DNA from: Rhodobacterales bacterium
GTDB taxonomy: Bacteria; Pseudomonadota; Alphaproteobacteria; Rhodobacterales; Rhodobacteraceae
Length of the DNA: 64,000 bases
Assembly (NCBI GenBank): GCA_003249215.1
Contig: QKJR01000095.1
Coordinates: forward strand, 62,001 to 126,000
Direction: 5' to 3'
The notes below the pieces were generated by a model. It worked only from the letters and a program-made list of their open reading frames with translations. It did no database searches and was not told where the DNA came from. Positions 58,816 through 64,000 of this stretch are shown here, in pieces. Position numbers and translations under genes: made by a program. Each line of letters begins with the position of its first letter. Position 1 is the stretch's first letter.

Positions 58816-59133
58816 TCAGAGCGGGTCGGCAATCGGGGTGCCCGACTTGTAGGGGCCGACCGCCGTCGCCGCCGGACCCGCGCCCGAGCAGATCGGCTTG
58901 CCGTAATCGTCGACCCGCGCGGTCAGATAGCCCTCGACGCCATCGTCGATGATCCAGTGATCGCAGCCCTCGGGGTCGATCCAGATCCCGGCCTTGAGCG
59001 TCGAGAGATGGTGGGCGTTGATGCCGCGGTCGACGGTCTTGTCGGGGCCGATCTGCCCCATGCCCTCGGCCATTTCACACGCACCGAGGAGCCCCGCCGC
59101 CGCCGCCATCAGAAGAACCTGTTTCACAGCCAT
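58816..59133 (-). CDS. Small lipoprotein with IWIDPxGCxHW motif
   Basis: About 105 residues. The signal MAVKQVLLMAAAAGLLGAC ends in a lipobox (LLGAC, Cys at 19). The mature part holds GIWIDPEGCDHWIIDDG and VEGYLTARVDDYGKPIC. The same motif occurs in the OmpA-family protein encoded just upstream, so the two are partial paralogues. A start at 59148 would overlap the upstream stop by four bases; ATG 59133 gives a conventional lipoprotein signal. Expected in the outer membrane. Function unknown. Confidence 0.85.
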   Translation of the reverse strand: MAVKQVLLMAAAAGLLGACEMAEGMGQIGPDKTVDRGINAHHLSTLKAGIWIDPEGCDHWIIDDGVEGYLTARVDDYGKPICSGAGPAATAVGPYKSGTPIADPL

Positions 59134-59144
59134 CGTCCCCACCC

Positions 59145-59708
59145 TCATTTCACACAGATAATCTCGACGCGGCGGTTCGCGGCCATGCCCGCGGCCGTCG
59201 CGTTGGTCGCACGCGGCTGACGCTCGCCATACCAGTTCACCGCAAGCACCGGCGCACCGATCGACTTGGCGACGCCCGCCACCGCTTCGGCGCGGCGCTT
59301 CGAGAGACCCATGTTGTATTCATCCGAGGCGCGGCTGTCGGTGTGGCCGGTGATGATGAAGGTCCGGGCCTGGGCCGAGCGGAAGAAATTCTCGAGATAG
59401 TTGCGCCCGGTGCCGCTGAGCTTGGCGCTGTCGGTGGCAAAGAGCGTATCGGTCGGGATCACGCCGCAGACGTTGCGGTGGCAGACCGGGCGGCCGTCGC
59501 GCGTCTTGCGCGCATCCATATAGCCCTCGGCGCCGTCATCCATCACCCAGTGCTCGCAGCCGTCGGGGTCGATCCAGATTGTCGGAATGTAACGCTCGGG
59601 CTTGGAAATCTGCTGCGCCGCGGCCGGCGCCATCATGCTCGCGAGCGCGAGCGCCGCCCCGGCGAGAGCACCCATCGCGGGCGCGAAGCTCTTCTTGGAA
59701 ATCGTCAT
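59145..59708 (-). CDS. OmpA-family peptidoglycan-binding protein
   Basis: 187 residues. Signal peptide (AGAALALASMMAPAAAQ, cleaved near residue 32), then TIWIDPDGCEHWVMDDG, then a C-terminal OmpA domain: DSAKLSGTGRNYLENFF, ITGHTDSRASDEYNMGLSKRRAEAV and ANRRVEIICVK. The OmpA domain binds peptidoglycan; the protein lacks a beta-barrel and is smaller than OmpA. ATG 59708 is used; ATG 59735 is in frame upstream. It is adjacent to and coupled with the lipoprotein sharing its N-terminal motif, suggesting they work together at the cell envelope. Confidence 0.9.
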   Translation of the reverse strand: MTISKKSFAPAMGALAGAALALASMMAPAAAQQISKPERYIPTIWIDPDGCEHWVMDDGAEGYMDARKTRDGRPVCHRNVCGVIPTDTLFATDSAKLSGTGRNYLENFFRSAQARTFIITGHTDSRASDEYNMGLSKRRAEAVAGVAKSIGAPVLAVNWYGERQPRATNATAAGMAANRRVEIICVK

Positions 59709-59979
59709 GGCCCCATCCACCTTTTCATCACTCATTCACGCGCCGTTTCACGTGCTGCGGCTTCGCAGCCCAAGCCCCCGGCCCGGGGCCGGCGGTTCAC
59801 GGTAAATTCATCCCACACTAGCAAAACTTCGCGGCATTGGAAGCGGCTTCACCCAGATATTGTGACCGTTTCAAGGACAAACCCTAAAATGCCGCGGCCG
59901 AACTGCCGCAACGGAAACGATCCGGCCGCAGTCCGGCCACAATCGCCCCCATGGGCCTTTTGGGCCGCCGAACGGGGCC

Positions 59980-61305
59980 TCAGCCCCCGATCAGCGCACC
60001 GCCGAGCGAATTGGGGCCGCTTTCGGTGATTCTCACCCGCGCGAGCACCCCGGGCGCGAGCCCCTCGCCCACCACATGGACTGCGTGCAGATAGTCCGAT
60101 TTGCCGGTCCACTGGCCGGGCAGACGGCCGGGTTTTTCGAAGAGCACGCCGACCTCGCGCCCGACCATACCCTCTTGCGCGGCCCGCTGCTGGCGGGTGA
60201 TCAGGGCCTGCACCTCGTGCAGTCTGGCATCGGCGACCTCCGAGGCCACGCCCTCGCGCCCCGCGGCCGGGGTGCCGGGCCGCGGCGAGTATTTGAACGA
60301 ATAGGCCATGCCGAAGCCGACCTCCTCGATCAGCGCGATCGTGTCGCGGTGATCCTGATCGCTCTCGCCGGGGAAGCCCGCGATGAAATCCGAGCTCAGC
60401 AGGATATCGGGCCGCGCGGCGCGAATGCGCTCGATCAGCCGCAGATACTCTTCGGCGGTGTGCTTGCGGTTCATCGCCTTGAGCACCCGGTCGCTGCCCG
60501 ACTGCACCGGCAGATGCAGATAGGGCATCAGCTTGGGCTCAAGCCCATGCGCCTCGATCAGGTCGTCGGCCATGTCGTTGGGGTGGCTCGTGGTGTAGCG
60601 GATCCGCTCAAGCCCGTCGATACGTGCCAGCGCCCGCACCAGACGCCCGAGGCCCCAGTCGCCGCCCTCACCCTCGCCGTGATAGCCATTGACGTTCTGC
60701 CCCAGCAGCGTGATCTCGCGCACGCCCTTGTCGACGAGCTTCTGCGCCTCGGACAGGATGCGGGAAACGGGGCGGCTGATTTCCGAGCCACGGGTATAGG
60801 GCACCACACAAAAGGCGCAGAACTTGTCGCAGCCCTCCTGCACCGTCAGGAAGGCGGTCGGGCGGCCCTGCACCGGGCGCTCGGGCAGCAGGTCGAACTT
60901 GTCCTCGACCGGGAATTCGGTATCGACCGGCCGCTCGCCCCGCGCCGCCGCCTCGGCCATCTCGGGCAGGCGGTGATAGTTCTGGCTGCCCACCACCAAA
61001 TCGACGAGCGGCATCCGCCGCATGATCTCGGCGCCCTCGGCCTGCGCGACGCAGCCCGCCACGCCGATCTTCAGATCGGGTTTCGCCTCCTTGAAGGGGC
61101 GCAGCCGCCCGAGGTCGGAATAGACCTTCTCGGCCGCCTTCTCGCGGATGTGGCAGGTGTTCAGGAGCACCATATCCGCCTCGGCCGGATCGTCGGTGAG
61201 GGTATAGCCCTTGGCGCCCATCGCCTCGGCCATGCGCTCGCTGTCATAGACATTCATCTGACAGCCATAGGTCTTGATATGCAGCTTCTTCGGGGCGTCC
61301 GACAT
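59980..61305 (-). CDS. miaB: tRNA-2-methylthio-N6-dimethylallyladenosine synthase MiaB
   Basis: 441 residues. The N-terminal MTTase domain starts [20 protein letters not shown]; the radical-SAM motif is [16 protein letters not shown] (Cys-x3-Cys-x2-Cys); a TRAM domain ends the protein. It methylthiolates A37 of tRNAs reading UNN codons. The start is ATG 61305; an upstream open frame to 61686 is antisense to the next gene. The 271-base gap 59709-59979 between it and the OmpA-type gene has only small GC hairpins and an AT-richer stretch (59800-59830) that may be the promoter of the latter. Confidence 0.96.
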   Translation of the reverse strand: MSDAPKKLHIKTYGCQMNVYDSERMAEAMGAKGYTLTDDPAEADMVLLNTCHIREKAAEKVYSDLGRLRPFKEAKPDLKIGVAGCVAQAEGAEIMRRMPLVDLVVGSQNYHRLPEMAEAAARGERPVDTEFPVEDKFDLLPERPVQGRPTAFLTVQEGCDKFCAFCVVPYTRGSEISRPVSRILSEAQKLVDKGVREITLLGQNVNGYHGEGEGGDWGLGRLVRALARIDGLERIRYTTSHPNDMADDLIEAHGLEPKLMPYLHLPVQSGSDRVLKAMNRKHTAEEYLRLIERIRAARPDILLSSDFIAGFPGESDQDHRDTIALIEEVGFGMAYSFKYSPRPGTPAAGREGVASEVADARLHEVQALITRQQRAAQEGMVGREVGVLFEKPGRLPGQWTGKSDYLHAVHVVGEGLAPGVLARVRITESGPNSLGGALIGG

Positions 61306-61480
61306 GGGCCATTCCTCGCGCGGGTTGGGCGGGGTGATAGTGCAAAAGCGCCGCGCCCTCAACCGTTGCGCGCCCCATCGGCCGCCGGCCACACAGCGGC
61401 CGGGCCCTATCCCCCCGGCAATCGCACCGGCTTGAATTCCCCCCGCCCATGCCCGATCCTGCCGGCCAAAAGGGACAGGC

Positions 61481-62347
61481 ATGAGATACGCATCACTCGA
61501 CGCATTTCTGACCGAGGGCCGCGGCGCTCTCGCCAAGGGGCCCGTGGGCCTCATTCTGGTCGAGGATCTGGTCGAGGTCGAAAGCACGATCCGCCACCAC
61601 CTCAAGGCCGGGTTCCACGCGCTTCTGGTGCTGGCGCCCGACGAGCTGCGCCTGCCGCCCGATCTCGAGGGCGCGGTGCACCGCATCCCCTATGACATGC
61701 ACCGCCCCGGCGCGCTCACCGCCGCGGTCAATCCGGTGATCGCCGCCGCGCCGCCCGGGACATGGCTCTATTACTGCTACAACGCCGAATACCTGTTCCA
61801 CCCGTTCTGCGAGACCCGCAACGTCGCCGAGCTTCTGGCTTTCCACACAGAGGAACGCCGCGCGGCGATGCTGACCTATGTCATCGACCTCTACGCCCCC
61901 GATCTCGGCCGCACCCCGAACGGCGTCAGCCTCGAGGAGGCGCATCTCGACCGCTCGGGCTATTACGCGCTCGCGCGCCCCGATGCGCAGGGCCACGCCA
62001 AGGAACGTCAACTCGATTTCTTCGGCGGCGTGCGCTGGCGGTTCGAGGAACATATTCCGAAGGCGCGCCGCCGGATCGACCGGATCGCCCTCTTCCGTGC
62101 CGAACCGGGGCTCGAACTACGCGCCGATCACACGTTCAACGTCGAGGAATACAACACCTATTCCTGCCCCTGGCACCACAACCTGACCGCCGTGATCGCC
62201 TCGTTCCGGGTGGCCAAGGCGCTGAAATACAACCCCGGCTCGACCTATGAGATCCCGTCCTTCTGGTGGTACAATTCGGTGCGTTTCGAGTGGTCCTCGC
62301 AGCAACTCATGGATCTGGGGCTGATGGAACCCGGCCAGTGGTTCTGA
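61481..62347 (+). CDS. Conserved protein of unknown function, possibly glycosyltransferase-like
   Basis: 288 residues, soluble, no signal peptide. I do not recognise it firmly. [27 protein letters not shown] resembles the first beta-alpha unit of GT2-type enzymes that act near a tethered partner. [37 protein letters not shown] and [21 protein letters not shown] are other likely conserved blocks with Cys and His. AAAAGGGAC precedes the ATG. Divergent from miaB by 175 bases and 151 bases before cydD. Codon use is like its neighbours. Confidence 0.8.
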   Translation: MRYASLDAFLTEGRGALAKGPVGLILVEDLVEVESTIRHHLKAGFHALLVLAPDELRLPPDLEGAVHRIPYDMHRPGALTAAVNPVIAAAPPGTWLYYCYNAEYLFHPFCETRNVAELLAFHTEERRAAMLTYVIDLYAPDLGRTPNGVSLEEAHLDRSGYYALARPDAQGHAKERQLDFFGGVRWRFEEHIPKARRRIDRIALFRAEPGLELRADHTFNVEEYNTYSCPWHHNLTAVIASFRVAKALKYNPGSTYEIPSFWWYNSVRFEWSSQQLMDLGLMEPGQWF

Positions 62348-62498
62348 GCCTTTCGCGGCCCGCGTTCGGCGCCCCGGGCCGGGCTGCGGTGCGGCCGCGC
62401 CAGATCGCCGCAGCCGGGCCGTTCCCCCTTGCCTCATCCGGCCCAGCGCCTAGGTCCGGAGCGTGCCGCCGCGAACCGGCCCCCAAAGTCTGCCCGAG

Positions 62499-64000
62499 AT
62501 GACCGACCCGAACCCGACCGTCCCCGACGCCGCAGCCGCCTCGGCGCCCTCCGACCCCGACACGCCGCCGGCAAAGCTCCTGCGCCGCCTCGCCGCGCCG
62601 GTTTCGGCCCGGCTCTCGCGCGGGGCCGCGCTCTCGCTGGCGGCGGCGCTGATCTGGCCCGCGCAGGCCGCGCTCGTCGCGCTGGTGATCGGCGGGCTCG
62701 TGGCGCCCGAGGGTCCCGCGCTCGGCGTCTGGCCGGGGGCTGCGGGCTTCCTCGGCCTTGCGGTGCTGCGCGCGGGCCTCGATGCGGCGTCGCAATCGGC
62801 CACCCAGAGCGCCGCGCGTGATCTCGTCACCTCCGTGCGCACCCGGCTGATCACCGCGGCCGCGCATCAGGGCGCGGGCGGATCGGCCGCCCTTCCCGCC
62901 GCCGAGGCGGCAAGCCTCGCCGCCGAGAAAGCGGCGCTGCTCGGCCCCTGGGCCGCGCGTTATCAGCCGGCGAGCCTGCGCGCCCGGGTGGCCCCGCTCG
63001 TCCTCGCCGGTCTCGCCCTCACGCAATCCTGGGTCGTGGCCGGCATTCTGGTGGTCGCAGGGCCGCTGATCCCGCTCTTCATGGCGCTCGTCGGCATGGC
63101 CGCCGAGGAGATCTCGCGCCGCCAGATGACCGAGATCGGCTCGCTCTCGCGGCTTGCCATCGACCGGATCGCGGCGATCACCGATCTGCGGCTTCTGGGC
63201 GCAACCGGGCGGGCCGAGGCCGATCTCGCGCGCGCCTCGGGCGATCTGCGGGTCCGCACGATGGCGGTTCTGCGCATCGCCTTCCTGTCCTCGACCGTGC
63301 TCGAACTTTTCTCGGCGCTCGGGGTGGCACTGGTCGCGGTCTATGTCGGCTTCGCGCTGCTGGGCGAGATCCCGTTTGGCACATGGGGCGCGGGCATGGG
63401 CGCGGCGCAGGGGATATTCCTCTTGATGATCGCGCCCGACTTCTTTCAGCCGCTGCGCGATCTCGCGGCCGCCTGGCACGACCGCGCCTCGGCGCTTGCG
63501 GTCGCCGCCGATCTGGCCGAGGCCGAGGCGCGCATTGCGGCGGGCGGCACCCTGCCCGGGGCGGGCGGACGCGGCACGCCGCTCGGGGCGGCGCCGCTCT
63601 CGTGGCGCGGGTTGGCCGTCGCGCCGGGCCCCGGCGCGATGCCGCTCGTCTTCCCCGATGGCCGTGTCGAACCGGGCGAGGCCGTCGCGCTCACCGGCCC
63701 CTCGGGCGCAGGAAAAACCACCTGCCTCGCCGCGCTCGCGGGCCTCGTCCCCCATGACGCGGGCGAGATCCGCCGCGGCGAAACCCGGTTCGGGGAGGCG
63801 ACCGCCGAGGATTGGCGCGCCGATCTTGGCTGGGTGCCACAGATGCCGCGCTTTCCCGATGCGCCGCTGGCCGAGGCGGTCGCACTCGGGCGTGCGGGTG
63901 ATCTGCGCGCGGCCCTTGCCGCCGCCCGCGCCGAAGAAATCGTCGCCGCCCTGCCCGGCGGGCTCGATGCGCGGCTGGGCGATTACGGCGGCGGCGTCTC
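62499..64000 (+). CDS. cydD: CydD subunit of the cysteine/glutathione ABC exporter, truncated by the window end
   Basis: The first 500 codons are present. An ABC exporter membrane domain (about residues 30-330, several hydrophobic helices, with ARYQPASLRARVAPLVLAG and FFQPLRDLAAAWHDRASALAVA, the latter typical of CydD) is followed by a nucleotide-binding domain with Walker A GPSGAGKTTCLAALAG and Q-loop LGWVPQMPRFPDAPLAEAV. The window ends just before the expected LSGGQ signature (GDYGGGV...). CydDC exports reduced thiols to the periplasm and supports cytochrome bd and c assembly. Start ATG 62499. Confidence 0.88.
   Translation, partial: MTDPNPTVPDAAAASAPSDPDTPPAKLLRRLAAPVSARLSRGAALSLAAALIWPAQAALVALVIGGLVAPEGPALGVWPGAAGFLGLAVLRAGLDAASQSATQSAARDLVTSVRTRLITAAAHQGAGGSAALPAAEAASLAAEKAALLGPWAARYQPASLRARVAPLVLAGLALTQSWVVAGILVVAGPLIPLFMALVGMAAEEISRRQMTEIGSLSRLAIDRIAAITDLRLLGATGRAEADLARASGDLRVRTMAVLRIAFLSSTVLELFSALGVALVAVYVGFALLGEIPFGTWGAGMGAAQGIFLLMIAPDFFQPLRDLAAAWHDRASALAVAADLAEAEARIAAGGTLPGAGGRGTPLGAAPLSWRGLAVAPGPGAMPLVFPDGRVEPGEAVALTGPSGAGKTTCLAALAGLVPHDAGEIRRGETRFGEATAEDWRADLGWVPQMPRFPDAPLAEAVALGRAGDLRAALAAARAEEIVAALPGGLDARLGDYGGGV

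Noticed and set aside
1-64000. CRISPR arrays, insertion sequences, prophage genes, tRNA or rRNA genes
   Set aside because: No regularly spaced repeats, transposase or integrase motifs, or tRNA-like cloverleafs were noticed on either strand. The accessory character is inferred from gene content only.

Overview
The window is very GC-rich alphaproteobacterial DNA, most likely from a Rhodobacteraceae (Rhodobacterales) chromosome. The evidence is the order phoH-ybeY-corC-lnt-metK, a SAM/SAH-type riboswitch just upstream of metK (a class known from Rhodobacterales), a VPLPA-type C-terminal sorting signal, and CydD next to miaB. No rRNA, tRNA, CRISPR array, transposase or phage gene was seen. The first 52 kb is accessory catabolism and transport; the last 12 kb is conserved housekeeping.

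Region A (about 0.25-18.6 kb) looks like one regulon for an N-heterocyclic acid, best guess nicotinate. A NicAB-like molybdenum hydroxylase (2Fe-2S subunit plus Mo/tri-haem subunit) faces a 6-hydroxynicotinate-reductase-like Fe-S protein. That protein is encoded with a UPF0280 (ApbE-like) protein, two tandem AA_synth-family proteins, a branched-chain-type ABC importer with fused LivH-LivM, and a MarR regulator. A 7Fe ferredoxin and a ferredoxin-NADP reductase sit between the two units and could supply the low-potential electrons. A divergent HyuA-HyuB pair (ATP-dependent cyclic-amide hydrolase family) is a candidate for opening the reduced ring. An 18-bp imperfect palindrome, TCRTTNG-N4-CNAACGA, covers the -10 position of the candidate promoters of all four transcription units, as expected for one repressor, plausibly the MarR protein.

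Region B (18.9-33.2 kb, minus strand) holds a dipeptide-type ABC importer (dppA, dppB, dppC and a dppD-dppF fusion), a Cys/Met-metabolism PLP lyase, a maleate-isomerase/Asp-Glu-racemase-type protein, HyuA, HyuB and an MmgE/PrpD protein. The operon ends in an intrinsic terminator. A GntR/FCD regulator and a glutathione S-transferase lie upstream.

Region C (36.1-52.4 kb) is a second, independent cyclic-amide/peptide module: a MalY/PatB C-S lyase, dppBCDF, a divergent hyuA-hyuB-hyuB-dppA-M24 peptidase operon, a LysR regulator and an MFS transporter. The two adjacent hyuB genes are an evident tandem duplication. An ATGCA-N9-TGCA motif lies in both the hyuA/dppB intergenic region and the LysR upstream region. 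An AbrB-family protein and a second MFS transporter lie between regions B and C.

Region D (52.5-64 kb) is core: metK with its riboswitch, lnt, corC-like, ybeY, an antiparallel VPLPA-CTERM secreted protein gene, phoH, a lipoprotein and an OmpA-family protein sharing a rare motif, miaB, an unknown 288-residue protein and the start of cydD, which is cut by the window edge. In total the window has three hyuA and four hyuB genes, an unusual concentration.
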